Below, one piece after another: positions 34,301 through 46,417 of a DNA stretch of 64,000 bases. The position numbers and the translations under genes were made by a program. A model generated the notes under the pieces. That model was given only the letters and a program-made list of their open reading frames with translations. It was not told the DNA's origin and did not search any database. The stretch spans positions 311,034 through 375,033 of the forward strand of contig NW_003314288.1 in NCBI RefSeq assembly GCF_000143415.4, given 5' to 3'. Numbering within the stretch: position 1 is the first letter of the stretch; every line of letters starts with the position of its first letter. The stretch is from Selaginella moellendorffii (Eukaryota; Streptophyta; Lycopodiopsida; Selaginellales; Selaginellaceae).

Positions 34301-35672
34301 AAAATTACAAATATCAAAACACAAATAGAAGGAAAAAAGTACAAGAAAAAGACAAGAAAATAGGAAATTAAAAAACAAAGCTTTTTTTGTGAAATGAGAA
34401 AACAAAACATGAAAATATATAGTGAAAATAATTAAAAATGCATAAAATAAGCACACACAAAGTCAAAGAATTTCTAGCATGCACTTGCACGCTAAAAACC
34501 CAATTTAATGTATTGATGAAAGAATATGAGCTCACAATAAACCAAAGTCAAATTAAGAGAGAAACAAATTGGTAAGTGCAAGTTTATAAAATGACCAGAG
34601 AAATGGGGGTTACTTAACTTTGAACAAGCATGGTCTCACACTCAGTCTTAAAAAATGTAAGGATTTCTAACACACTCTCTCTCTCTCATGGTCTCTTGTT
34701 TTTTTAAGCTAGCATGTGGGTTCATGCTTAGCCAAACTCAAATTTGAGTTTCTCCAAAGAAGCTTGAGATTTCTTGGTGTGCATTTATACACCTATAGAC
34801 CAGACTCTCTCTTGTAAATCTTTGTTCTTTTGTTTTGAGATTTCTAGGCATATGCTCTCATGCCTATGACTCTTTTGTAAATACACTACACTATCATATA
34901 GTCTCACGCCAAGCAATACTAAAATACGAATGTATATTCTTTATAATAATGGAAACCATATGTTTTGAGGAAAGAAAAACTTACCATGGCTATAAACAAA
35001 CCAAAACAGTATGGGAGAGATATGTGCTTAGAATGTGCTAGAGAGGAAGGAAAAATGCCTCCTAAGATGTGATCCATGAACCAGTAGTGGCAAACCCTAG
35101 AGAACCTAAATAATAAACCTAAGAAAAAAGCATAAGGCTAAGAGGGGGAAAATTTGAAATGCAAGCTTGACAAAGAATTTGAAATGCAAGGGTAGTGTTA
35201 TGATACTAATAGCTTGTATCAGTTTTGTTTGAATTTAGGCAGGATTATTAAATAATGTAGTACAGATATTTGATGTTGTCATATAGTTCAAGAAGAAACT
35301 CCATAAAAAAAAATTTCAAAAAATGAGATAACTAGAATTTTTTTAGTATTTATTGAAATTTTGTTTACAAGATTATATAATGAGAATCATGGCTTGAAAT
35401 TTATTATTGAAGAGTATATGTTGCATATGTTGTAGTTTGTTACTCTATTTTATTCTATTTATATTCTATGTTATATTTTACCGTTTCATTTTAAATTTTA
35501 TTGTTTTATAGAATTTAATTCCTGAATTATATTGTTTGATCCATTTTATTTATCTTGCTTCCTCGCTTGGCTCGTGGCTCCAAAGAATCACCCCAGCCAA
35601 AACAAATTCCTCCTTCCACGACTACTACTTCGCTACACTGCTCTACCAAAATCCACCCAGCAACAGTCACTA
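34301..35672. other. AT-rich region, no gene
   Basis: No coding feature. Bases 34700-34915 hold relics of the palindrome family (TAGCATGTGGGTTCATGCTTA, shortened forms near 34846 and 34890), which fits the neighbouring DUF7869 remnant. A CT microsatellite lies at 34674-34687. From 35250 on the DNA is plain AT-rich. Confidence 0.5.
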
Positions 35673-37770
35673 CTACTTACTTGTGGAGTGTGATTTACAA
35701 TTCCACCTCTTGCAAGTCGTCTCCAAACACTCTGGAGAAACTGGCAGCTTCGAATCCCACTGTGCCGGACTGTTGAGGTGCCGATGAATCGAACTTTCCT
35801 GGTGTTGGTTTTGCTGCTGCTGCTCGACCATCACTGGCGGAGTAACTTCCAGAGCTGCAGGTGGCGGCAACGAGACGGTCGACGGTGCTGCTGGATAGTG
35901 ATTCGAATAGAACATTGCTGGCGAAGAGCCGCTCGATAGATGATCAGGCGTTGGCCCCGGATCGTTTCTCATATCCTGTACAACCGGCTGAGCGAATGCT
36001 GCTGGTGCAAACGGTCCATTCCCGTTTGAGAATGCCGTGTCGGGGACAAAGGCCGGTGCCGAGGAAGGATCCACCGAATGGTTGCTGTTGATATCTGGAG
36101 CAGCGGCAGCAGCGGCCGCAGGCACGAAAAATCTCGCTGGAGCCAAAGGCTTTGCGCTTGCCTTTGGCACCACGCCAAACAGTGGAGGAGAGTCCGATGA
36201 TGTCTTGGATGGTGTTACGCTACCTTGTTGAATGTATCGACATATCTGCAAAAACCTCGTGAGATTGGAGTGCTGGGAATGACCAAAACGGTACCTTGAT
36301 CTAACGTTTTGACGTGCGCGAGCTGCGTACTGGTTACTGCTCGGAGGCATTGGTGGGATTCCACTCACAACCGGTTGCGGCCTTTCCGGAGTTGGCTGTG
36401 GTCTCTCCGGAGACATGGAAATAGGAGCGCCGTTCTCCTCCACGCGCGAGACGAGCTTGTTTGCCGTGGGAGGAGGAGCCAACGGAAGCTCTGGCGCTTG
36501 TGCCTCGGCTCGTTCTTCAAGCCAGCGCTTCAGTGTCTCGTCGTATCTAAACTTGTTGCTGTCGCCAAGCTTTGCCTGCATCACATACCGACCATCAATC
36601 AGCTAGCGCTCTTTCCAAAGCTTCTACAAACCTCCTTCGAAGGTGTTTTTATGAAGCCCATCGCTCTTTGCACGAAAGAAGTAAAGACGCCTCTGTTTGG
36701 CGTTCCTTTCGCTGGACTAACGATCTGATGAAAGAATACAAGTCTTAATCGAAGGTACACAAGAGCAAGTCGAGTTACCTGTGCAGGCCTAAAGTCAGGC
36801 TCAGAAATGCTTCTCGCTGGCATGTTGGATCTTCTCGTATTATCACTTATGGGTTCTATTGATGCCGACGAGGCAAGTGATACACTGCTTCTGCTAGAAG
36901 CTGTTGCGGGACAGTTATTAATATCAGCATATCAGAAGCTTTCGGGGAAGAAGGGCCTGTCATCTTGTGTAGACCAATATTGCCAAAAAACTGTTGCACA
37001 ATTGACGTCAAGCCTCCCTGGATAACAGGAAAGTGAGTATAAAAGCTGTGTGTCCGATTACAAACCTGAGAGTGAATACGAAGACGCTCTTCCAAGGGTA
37101 CAGCCGCTTCTTTGCACACATCAGCTGCATGGCCACTGTTTTCAATGTTTTCAACACCGCTTGGCAATACCTTTGAAGAGAAACCTTAAGGATACAGTTA
37201 AAAATCACTACCAACCTTAAAGCTTCGTTTATCTTTCCAGCTTCAGCAAGCATCGACGCATAAATAAGCTTGTATGGCTGAAAAGGAAGTAAATAAACTG
37301 GGATTTGCCAGTCACTCTGGCAAATTCGTACACGTCCATTCGCTGATGAAGAAAAGGTTAACAATTGTTATTGAGGACAAACACGGCTTACCTGGATAGC
37401 TTCTGGACTAGCGTACGTGCGTGGATACTTACAATGGGCGGCACCTATAAGACAAAGTCTGGCAGAAGGGGAGAAAGGCTCAAAACTAGCATTTGCAACA
37501 AGATAGCAAATATGGGCTCCACATATCTGCAAGTTAAAACTATGAGACACATCAACGTGTGACCATGTATATACCTCATCTCGATGTCTCCAGAGACAAT
37601 CACCAAGATGCATAATCACTCTCTCGTCCCCATTAGTTCGGTTAGCTGCCATTATAGCCAGGTTTTCCTGCCATTCTTCGAGCATTCCTTCTACTGCGTC
37701 CTGCAAGTCAACATGCACTCCTTAAGCAAGAGAGTAGCTTGATAAAAGTATTTCACCTGTGTTGCACCAT
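35673..37770 (-). pseudogene. SEC16-like COPII scaffold protein, 3' part, frameshifted
   Basis: Minus-strand exons spell the C-terminal half of plant SEC16: DAVEGMLEEWQENLAIMAANRT (37700 down), HLGDCLWRHRDE, then CGAHICYLVANASFEPFSP and TYASPEAIQ (37526-37391), LPFQPYKLIYASMLAEAGK, YCQAVLKTLKT, RSISEPDFRPAQ, and AKLGDSNKFRYDETLKRWLEE near 36560. SEC16 organises ER exit sites. Introns of about 48-61 nt are clean. Alignment by eye needs single-base frame corrections at about 37290, 37130, 36890 and 36225, and the N-terminal half is absent. I therefore call a truncated pseudogene. An apparent PPR sequence abuts it at about 37770-37850. Confidence 0.7.
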
Positions 37771-38358
37771 CTATAGCGGACGCTGGAACTGGTTGAGGTT
37801 GAAGCACTGTTGATCTACTAAATTGATTTGCTCAAGTGGTTTCACGGGCATCCGATCAAACAAATCCTTGGCAGAAGCTATCTTTCCACTGCGGATGCAA
37901 AGCGTGATCATCACATTCCAAGAGATCTCGTTCTTCTCTGGAGCTAATTCGAAAACCTCTCCCGCTTTATCAAGATGCCCGTTGTCGGCATATGCCGTGA
38001 CGATCGAGTTCCACGTCGAGGCATCTCGCCGGAGCATCCCATCGAACGTTCTGCGCGCTCGATTTAGATCTTTCGCCTGTGCGTAGGCCCGGATCATGAT
38101 GTTGGAGGATAAGAGCTTAGGATTCTCTATGGATTCGAAGATTGCACGGGCGTCATCGACGCTGCCGCATTTGCCATACATCTGGACGAGCAGATTCGCG
38201 AGGTGTTTGTTGCGGCGGTGCTCGCTCTGCGCAATGCGGGCGTGGATTTGCGTCCCCTGTGACAGATCCCGGCAGTTCTTGAGCAGTGCTCCCCAGGAGA
38301 GCAAGCAATCCTCTGAGGTGTCTGTGGAAATCACGAAATTGGGGAAGAGCAATGCCAT
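37771..38358 (-). pseudogene. Truncated PPR gene (PLS-type N-terminal part)
   Basis: A 195-residue frame starts MALLFPNFVISTD and contains about five PPR motifs (LLVQMYGKCGSVDDARAIF, MIRAYAQAKDLNRARRTF, SIVTAYADNGHLDKAGEVF, MITLCIRSGKIASAKDLF). After DRMPVK the sequence turns into non-PPR text and stops, just where SEC16-like coding begins. No E or DYW domain follows. The start codon and body are open, so a short protein could be made, but it is far below family length (usually 400 residues or more). Confidence 0.65.
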
Positions 38359-38634
38359 AAACTTTGCTGGATCTCACACGCATTCGCGATTCGCGAGGTA
38401 TTCTTTGCGAGAATCCGGGCGCGACCTCCACAGCTCTTGAGAATCCTGGACGGAGAAAGAGCATTCCAATCTAGCTTGGAGATCACGGCTAAGAAGAAGA
38501 AGATAATCCATCTTGCCTTGCAAGAACAAGGACACCCTGGAAGAAGCAAAGATTTTACTCTCTGGTGAGAATTCCTCTACTCCACTACTCCACTGGGCTT
38601 ATAAGATTGGCTCTCTCCTCCATTCTCTATAGCA
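38359..38634. promoter_or_regulatory. Divergent intergenic spacer (PPR fragment / fucosidase)
   Basis: 276 bp between two divergent start codons. A TATA-like TTATAAGA lies at about 38598-38605, some 30 bp before the fucosidase ATG. That is close for a plant leader, so the real ATG or TATA may differ. Confidence 0.3.
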
Positions 38635-40323
38635 ATGAATTTCCATCTCTCTTTCTTGCTCCTCGAGATACTAGTGTTCTTGAGAGCTGTCGCCCTAAAT
38701 TCGCCCCCACCGCTCCCTCTCCGCCCAATTCCCTCATGGCGCCAGCTCCAGTTCCACTCGCGCCGCCTCTCGATGTTCTTCCACTTCGGCGTCAACACGT
38801 TCACGGACTCGGAGCGTGGATCCGGCCACGAATCGCCCTCCATCTTCAACCCGGAGCGATTGAATGCGTCGCAGTGGATGGACGCGGCCCAATCCGCGGG
38901 CGCGCAGCTCGTGATCCTCACGGTCAAGCACCACGACGGGTTCTGCCTGTGGCCCTCGGCCTACACCAATTTCTCCGTGGCTAGCAGCTCTTGGCGAGGA
39001 GGGAAGGGGGATGTGGTGGCCGAGTTCGTGGCCGCCGCCAGGGAGCGTGGATTGGACGTGGGCTTTTATCTCTCGCCATGGGATTTGCACGAGAGCTGCT
39101 ATGGCGACACTCTTCTCTACAACGAGTTCAGCTCCGAGAGCTTTTTACTGGGTGAGTGAGACATTCTTTGCTTCTTCTTCACGCAGTTTTCTTGGTGGCA
39201 TGATCACTGTGTGATATGTTTGCATTTGCTCCAGCCCATCAAACGGTTTTAGCATTAGGAGCTCGCGAGCTTGTGGGCTTTTGTAGTTTTCATCTCTAGC
39301 AGCAGATGCCTTGACGCGGCATTTTGTTTCGGCCTGCAGATATGGGCCGATCTCCGAGGTGTGGCTGGATGGTGCGAAATCACCCACTGCAGTGAACATG
39401 AGCTACGATTTTGAGCTCTGGTTTGACACGATTCATCAGCTGCAACCCGGTGCCAACATCTTTTCCGACGCTGGCCCTGACATCCGATGGGTTGGGAACG
39501 AGTATGGCGAGGCCGGACAACCATGCTGGGCGATGGCGAACAGATCTTCCATTACGATCGGCAGGAGCGATGGCCAGTACGTAAAATCCATCCTTGTGTT
39601 CTCGTGAAACTCGATCCAATTCGCAACATCAACAGGTACTTGATGTCTGGAGAGAGTGCTGGAACCGACTGGCTCCCTCCGGAGTGCGATATCTCCATCA
39701 GGCCCGGTTGGTTTTGGCACAGGAACGAGGCTCCAAAATCCCTGGAGCAGCTGCTCGACGTTTTCTACAAATCATCCGCCAGGAACTGCTTGCTCCTGCT
39801 CAACGTCCCTCCAAACTCGTCGGGACTGATCGACGAATCCGACTTCCAGACGCTGGAGCGGTTTAGCTCCGCCATAGATTCCATCTTCAGCGTCAACTTA
39901 GCAGCGAATCCCTTGTCCGTGACAGCAAGCAGCGTTCGCAGCTCTTCGTTCGGGCCGAAGCAAATCCTTGACGAGTGTATGGAAACTTTCTGGGCTCCAA
40001 TGCAAGGGGAGTCGACCGGCTGGATCGAGCTTGATCTTGGCAAGGTCTCAAAGTTCAACGCACTGGAGATCCGAGAGCCAGTAAACATGGGACAAAGGGT
40101 CATGGAATATCACGTCGAGGCATGGGACAGCGAGCTGGGCTGGTACCTGGTGAGCAACGGTAGCACCATTGGTTACAGGAAAGTGGATCGACTGGAAGAG
40201 GATCAAGAATGCGCTGCTCGGCTCGTTCGACTGCTGATTGACGCGTCGTGGGGAGATCCATTGATCTGCTTCTTTGGTTTGTACTTCGATATGTACAACC
40301 TCAGGCACTTGTCTTCTATTTAG
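38635..40323 (+). CDS. Alpha-L-fucosidase, GH29 (plant FUC1-like)
   Basis: Three exons: 38635-39151, about 39300-39576 and 39636-40323. The junction at 39576/39636 restores DGQYLMSGES in frame. The first intron acceptor may be 39299 (keeps frame, adding ADALTRHFVSACR) rather than 39339. The protein starts with a hydrophobic signal peptide (MNFHLSFLLLEILVFLRAVA), so it is probably secreted or vacuolar. It has SMFFHFGVNTFTDSE, VKHHDGFCLWPS, GFYLSPWD, EVWLDGAK (Asp at 39368 as the expected nucleophile), GTDWLPPECDISIRPGWFWH and NCLLLLNVPPNSSG. The C-terminal 130 residues look like a carbohydrate-binding (F5/8 C-like) domain. GH29 enzymes of this type remove alpha-1,3/1,4-linked fucose from N-glycans. 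No frameshifts were found. It is the most normal host gene in the interval. Confidence 0.88.
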
Positions 40324-42457
40324 AAGAGAAACTACAAGATGTATATTTCTTTTCAGGTATGTGAAACATAGCTTTGGGTTGGAAATCCCTGGCCTGATCA
40401 TAACAGTCTCTTTGCATCACTCCTAACAGATTGGAGCCTAGAGAACAACCAAAAAAAATCAAGAGCTAGCCCTCTACCCTTTGAGCTCGTGGAAAGTACC
40501 CTTGCATGGAGGTGGCAGCTGGTTAAACTTGAGAAGTTAGCTTGTCTGGAGGACCTCCTGTTGCTCCTGCTTCCTCGCCACAAAATCACACCCGCAAACA
40601 CATGTCCAAACATTGAACTAGTACTTCTCAGATTTAAAAGCTTTGGAAATACATTAGAACATCTTTTTGCCATGTATGACCATTATTAAAATGTTTTTAA
40701 TTTATAAACACAAAATTATTCTAAATAAATATCAACAATTAAATGATAGAATATTCAAGAATACCCAGGTATATCCTATGTTGGTTTGCTTAAGCAAACC
40801 AAAAATATAATGCCTAAATTGAAGAAATACTCAAAGGTGTAAATGACTATAACTTAACTGAAGCCATAAAAGATAGGTATTGTGGAAAAATAAAGAATAT
40901 ATGTGTGCAAATAGTAAACAGGTAATACACCTTGTGGGTGTTCTTTTGCAAATAGCCTGCAGAAAAAAAGCTATTAAAATAAATATTTGAATTGTAAAGA
41001 ATACTTGATGCATTAAAAATATGAGCTTATATAACACTTTTTCTCCATCTAGCATGTCATAGAGGACAAAGTAGCAATCTATTTAAATTATAACTCAATG
41101 TAGATTAAAATCACTAAAGGATGATCCTAATGATTCAAAACAACTATTATACTTGCATCAAAAAGCTAGCAATATTCTGATTTGCAATGATGCTAGACTG
41201 GAAGATTAAAGGGAACTGAAGTATATCTCTAGTTGAGTCTAGTATTCCTAAGAGTTTAAGAATGATTAAGATTGTACTCCAATATGTTAGTTTTGAAAAT
41301 TTTCATATACTTATATTCCATGATATTGGAAGAGAAGGGAATAGATTGGTCACGAAACATTGAACAAGTGGTAGTTGCCATTGAAGAAGCAATATTGCTC
41401 TATACAACAACATTATATATAAAACTCCACCCTGCAGAATAAAAAGAAAGTTTTCAAAGGGAATGGATGAGTAGGAAATGGCACTTGTGATATTTCTTAT
41501 TTCCAATGGGGAGAATTGTTTGGGATGTTGAGCATCCCTGATTGCTATGCTAGATAATATGTTTGATGACATATGTCAAACTTCTCATCATCAAATTACT
41601 TAACTATCCTTCATTATGCATATATTAATTCCTAAAGCTCTCCAAGGATTTGGTTCTTGACAGATTATGGCATTGACTTTGCAGAAGATTTGATAAATTT
41701 CCTTGTAAAATCGCCTTGCATACACCAATTGTCTTTAAACTTGATTCTCTGTAAATGCTAGCCATCAACGAATGGGCTGAGGCCCAGCTCCAGCAACATG
41801 CTGTGCAATGCTTCGCAAGCGGAGAGGATACCATATGGAACACAGAGAGGAGAACATATGAAGCATGTCGGGAGGCAACCAGGAAGATAGGATAAAATGG
41901 GAACGAGCTATCACCTTACTGCAATGAGCCCATCTCCACCCGCGCTTCAAACGCAAGCTTTCCACACCACTACTTCCCACTTTCAACAAGAGCTCATGAG
42001 AGACTTCCACAGCTCACTCTCACCGGCATGGTCTTGAGAATCTGGATTACCACGCCTAGCATGGCACTGATGTGGAGCAGGAGGAGCGCAGTGCTGCTGC
42101 TGAAATTCACAACAGCAGCATTGGATCTTACATTGCTGACTATAGCAAACCCACTGCACTTAACATTCCAGATGCATGGGACACCACGGACTCATACGCA
42201 AGAGGCGGAGGACTATGCTCCTCATGAAGACTCTCCTATGCTCAATCCTCTGTGCGTCCCGCTCTCCATCCATGGGGGATGGGGTGGCTCACGGAATGGC
42301 TGGATATCAACGATCGATGTTTGGGTCAACACATCAAAACAGTGAAGAATCAAGTCTGAACTGCTCTGAAGATGTTCTCCAGCATCACATAAGGCAATGC
42401 ATCACTCACAAGGCTGGACTGGCACGTAAATTCCGCAGCATGCATCCCTCGATTCAT
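40324..42457. other. Intergenic region with a MITE-like AT-rich repeat
   Basis: No supported gene. Bases 40680-40800 resemble 59109-59240 (shared ATGRTAGAATATTC and AGGTATAT...TTTGCTT blocks), suggesting a small dispersed repeat. Bases 40830-41750 are AT-rich. Bases 41750-42450 have higher GC but no convincing protein. Confidence 0.5.
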
Positions 42458-43655
42458 CTACCCGTGGTTTTTACACGCGGTAAGAAACGTTGCCCATGAA
42501 ACTCCATCAGCTGGCAAAGGCATATTCTCCAGGACATCCTCGGCCTCTTCCAATTGCCCTAGCCGTCCTAGAGCATCAACAATGCAGGTGTAGTGGTCTT
42601 GCGAAGGGCCCAATCCATTGTCAAAGCTCATTGCCGTGATCAAAGCCGTGAAGAAACATCGCCCAAAAGAGCTGGATCGCAGAATACGCATGGCCGGTCC
42701 GGGCATATGCTGCTAGCATCGTGTTCCAGGAGACCAAATTCCAAGTTGGTATTCTATCAAACGTCTTCTTTGCCTCACAATTATTTGCATCTAAAGCGTA
42801 TACCACGAGAATTGTGTTCCATGAATAGGAATCCCAGCAGCAACACAAAGAAAACGCTCGTATAGCTTCTTTGAAACGACCTCTCTGGGCATAAACAGCG
42901 TTTATCGAGTTCCATGAAACAAGATCTCTGTGTGGCATTTCTTCAAACAATTGTTTTCCTTGATCAGCGTCACCTTTTTGTGCGTATGACTTGATCATAA
43001 TCGTCCACGAAAGCATGCTGTGCAGAGGCATCCTATTAAACAAACTCTTGGCTTGAATCAAATCCCCATTTTGGGCATAGCAGCAGTGCATCGCCCCCCA
43101 GAGGATCGCGTTTCGGTGGACAATCTCCTGGAAGACATCCTCCGCCTCCTCCATGAATCCATTCTCCGCAAACATGACGAGCATCACCGCGCGAGTGATG
43201 CTGTTCTTCTCGGGCATGGAATCAAACGCGGCCGTCGCATCGCCCACTCGCCCGCGCTGCACGAAACCCTGCACGAGGATCGTCCACGCTACCACATTCG
43301 TCTCGGGCATCCAATCCAGCACCTCTCTCGCTCGCCCAATCTCTCCACCGCGAGCAAATCCCCGCAGCAGCGTCGCCCACGTCTTGCAGTTCCTCTCGGG
43401 CATCGCATCAAACACCACCTTGCTCGATCCAATCCGCCCGCAATCGCCCAGCGCCTTGACCATCGCAGTGGAAGAAACTACATCCCGCACCGCCATTCGA
43501 TTGAACGCTGCCCTGGCCTCGCCCGGATGCCCACTCTCGCAATACGCACTCGCGAGCGCCGTCCACGACGCAATGTTCTTGGCTGGCAATGCATCACAGA
43601 TCCTTCTCGATTCCTCCAAATGCCCACACCGCGCGTAGACAACCAGTGTTTCCAT
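42458..43655 (-). pseudogene. PPR pseudogene (frameshifted, truncated at both ends)
   Basis: The frame 43655-42621 has about ten PPR motifs (for example VYARCGHLEESRRIC, FARGGEIGRAREVL, WGAMHCCYAQNGDLIQAKSL, SWNSINAVYAQRGRFKEAI) and then goes out of frame near 42700. The E-domain-like continuation, PSQDHYTCIVDALGRLGQLEEAEDVL, is in another frame (42706-42458) and stops after TACKNHG. The N-terminus begins inside a repeat. The missing leader, frameshift and early end argue for a pseudogene. Confidence 0.75.
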
Positions 43656-44011
43656 ACATAATATCTATGCTGAGACTTATGATTAGTAAACAGAAGTACA
43701 AGAGACTTGCTATAATAAAACTTTAAACAATTAAACACTGAGTAGAGGAAATTGCTAAGCCAAAGTCCACCAAGATCATCACATTTATACTATTTATGAC
43801 TCCAGCAAAAACAAACATAAACTACTCATCCTCCATTAATTCTTTATTGCATGTTGGAGGAGAGAGAATAGGGGGACTTTTGTTATTTGTTGGTGATAGA
43901 ACTCCTATTATCCATAAATGTCAAAAGAGCATATGAATATTTTTAGCATATTATTAACATTTGGCAAAAGTTCCAGTGTTATGTTCCCATCCATATCATG
44001 AACAATAATTG
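43656..44011. other. Short intergenic stretch, nothing recognised
   Basis: AT-rich sequence between the PPR pseudogene and the chromovirus LTR. No repeat or gene identified. Confidence 0.5.
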
Positions 44012-44226
44012 TGTTATGACATGGCACAAAAACTAATCTTCCTAAACTAGATTAGGCCTCCTTTTGAAGTTCCTCACCACCCAACCACCCCCAAACTACC
44101 TCAAAAGCTCCTCTTCACCAAGTGAGTTCTAGGGTAAGTTAAATTCTTTACCCTAACATGCCTTAATATACTCTTGAGCCTACCTTTGACTGACATTGAC
44201 CACATGGTCAAAGTTGGCACCTAGCA
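44012..44226 (-). repeat. 3' LTR of the chromovirus relic
   Basis: Begins TGTTATGACATGG and ends GTTGGCACCTAGCA. Matches 54747-54949 along its length with moderate divergence. Confidence 0.75.
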
Positions 44227-44814
44227 ATTCTTCCCCCCAACAAAGTCCTTCTGCCAAAAACAAGTTGTACCAGTGATCACCCTTTCTAGGGAACCTTGCT
44301 CAAGCTCCTAATCCATTTTCCACAATCATATACATTAAAGAAGCATTGGGTTTGTCACTAAACTCCTCAAACTCTATAAGTTTGACTATTCAATGAGGTT
44401 GCCTAATGTTTAACTCTTTTTCTGTGAAAAGATACACAAGTGGTTTGTGATCCATCAACACTATGAATACTGCACCATAAAGATAGTGCCACCACGTCTG
44501 CAAAGCATGAACAATAGAGAGTAACTCTTGCTCATATGTGGAATAGCATTGCTTCACAAGATTCAAAGTTTGACTCTCATATGCAATACATTGCCCTCTT
44601 GCATGAAAACTCCTCCTAGTGCATAACCGCTCACATCACATGTCACCTTGTAAGGTTTTGATGGATTAGCAATATGAAGCATTAGAGCCTTACTCAACAA
44701 TTGTTTTAGCACCACAAAACTCTCCTCTTATGGCTTCTTCTACTTGAATGGCACGTTATTGTGTAACAACTATGTTAAAGGAATAGCCACCTCCGCAAAC
44801 TTATGCTAGAAACA

Positions 44815-45269
44815 TCAGTAGTAACTAGCCATTCCAAGGAAACCACATAACTCAGCCACTGTAGTTGGTGTAAGCCAATTCTCCACCACAGCCACCTTCC
44901 TTGGATTCGTCTTGACACCCTTAGATGTCACAATATGGCCTAGATATTTCACCTCCGACTTTGTAAACTCATATTTGCTCTTCTTCACATAAAGTTTGCT
45001 ATCATGAAGTAACGAAAGAACCTTGCGCAAATGCACCTTATGCTCCTCCATATTCTTGTTGAAGACAAGAATATCGTCCAAGAAAATCTCCACAAACTCA
45101 TGAAAATAACGCCCAAATACCTCCATTATCAACTGAGTAAATATGGCTGGTGCATTTGTTAAACTAAACGACATAACTATAAACTCAAAATGCTCGAAGC
45201 TTATATTAAATGCCATCTTGGAGATAGATGCATCATCCATTGCAATCTCATGATATCCACTTCTTATAT
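44815..45269 (-). pseudogene. Chromovirus reverse transcriptase, C-terminal part
   Basis: Open frame with FIVMSFSLTNAPAIFTQLI, FVEIFLDDILVFNKNMEEH (the catalytic LDD) and KYLGHIVTSKGVKTNP. These are classic Ty3/gypsy RT motifs. Interrupted at 45270 by the TRIM insertion. Confidence 0.85.
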
Positions 45270-45274
45270 CAATC

Positions 45275-45860
45275 TGTAAACTCCTGAGTTTGGACTTCCC
45301 AGGAGGTCACCCAGCCTAATACTATTCAAACCCAAGGACGCTTAATTCCAAGTATCCCAAGACCCTTAACCGATTGGAAAAGGGGGTGCATTCTTGTTCA
45401 TGGGCCCTTTCCCTCTATATTTGAACCTCTATGGATCATCTCTCAAGTCGTTCCCTTTGGTTGCTTACAATCCACCACGCTTCCCTGCAAGTTCACGCCC
45501 TCGTGAACGGAAGCTGAGAGCCACAGCTCTCCTGAGAGCCCCCGCTCTCTTGACACCCTACCCCTCGGGTCGAGCCCAGCGGGAGCAAACTGGACCAGCC
45601 AGATGTCAATCAACATGTGGTGTGATTCCCCTAGCCAACCAACAGAGTCGGACCTGAGACCCCTCTGATACCAAATGTAATCTCCTGAGTTTGGACTTCC
45701 CGGGAGGTCACCAAGCCCAGTACTATTCAAACCCAAGGACGCTTAACTCCAAGTATCCCAAGACCCTTAACCGATTGGAAAAAAGGGTGCACTCTTGTTC
45801 ATGGGCCCTTTCCCTCTCTATATGGATCGTCTCTCAAGTCGTTCCCTTTGGTTGCTTACA
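45275..45860 (-). mobile_element. TRIM (miniature LTR retrotransposon)
   Basis: Terminal direct repeats 45275-45469 and 45676-45860 both run TGTAA...TTACA. The 206-bp interior has no gene. On the minus strand the sequence next to the 45676 LTR is TTTGGTATCAGAGGGG, a methionine-initiator tRNA primer-binding site, which sets the orientation. A perfect 5-bp target duplication CAATC flanks it (45270-45274, 45861-45865). It sits inside the RT of the chromovirus relic. Confidence 0.92.
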
Positions 45861-45865
45861 CAATC

Positions 45866-46412
45866 TTGGTAAACACTTCTGCTTCACCAAGCTTGTTTAA
45901 GATATCATCCACATGCGGCATCGGCATTTTATCTTTCACCGTCTTCTTCTTCAAGGCACAGTAGTCAATACACATCCGCATTGAACCATCCTTCTTCTTC
46001 ACAAGCAAGACCGGAGCACCAAATAGAGATTTACTTGGCTGAATAAATCCAAACTCAAGTAACTCCTTGACTTGTCGTTGAACTTCTTGCTCCTCCGCAT
46101 AACTTAACCGAAATGGATGTCAATAAATTGGCCATATCCCTGGCTCCAACATAATCTCATGCTCTACACCTCGTAATGGAGGCATCCCATAAGGAAGTTC
46201 AAGTGGAAAAACATCAGCAAACTTGTTGAGTACATCCCGTATTGCTGCTTCTCCCCCACACATGCCTTGGTCCCCTAAGTTACGAACAAACAACAAGTAA
46301 CTCAAAAGTGCCTTTCCATTACGACAAGCCCCCTTCAAAGATATAGGGGAGAGCATAACAACTGGAGGTTGAACTCCCTCTCCAAATCACACATATTTAA
46401 CGCCGCTGCACT
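45866..46412 (-). pseudogene. Chromovirus reverse transcriptase, N-terminal part
   Basis: Minus-strand text FADVFPLELPYGMPPLRGVEHEIMLEPG, then VQRQVKELLEFGFIQPS, GAPVLLVKKKDGSMRMCIDY and DKMPMPHVDDILNKLG. It runs directly into the C-terminal part at 45269 once the TRIM is removed. A stop sits after GIWPIY. Confidence 0.8.
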
Positions 46413-46417
46413 CTAAC

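Noticed and set aside
43020-43661. 213-residue plus-strand frame over the PPR pseudogene
   Set aside because: Antisense of clear PPR motifs.
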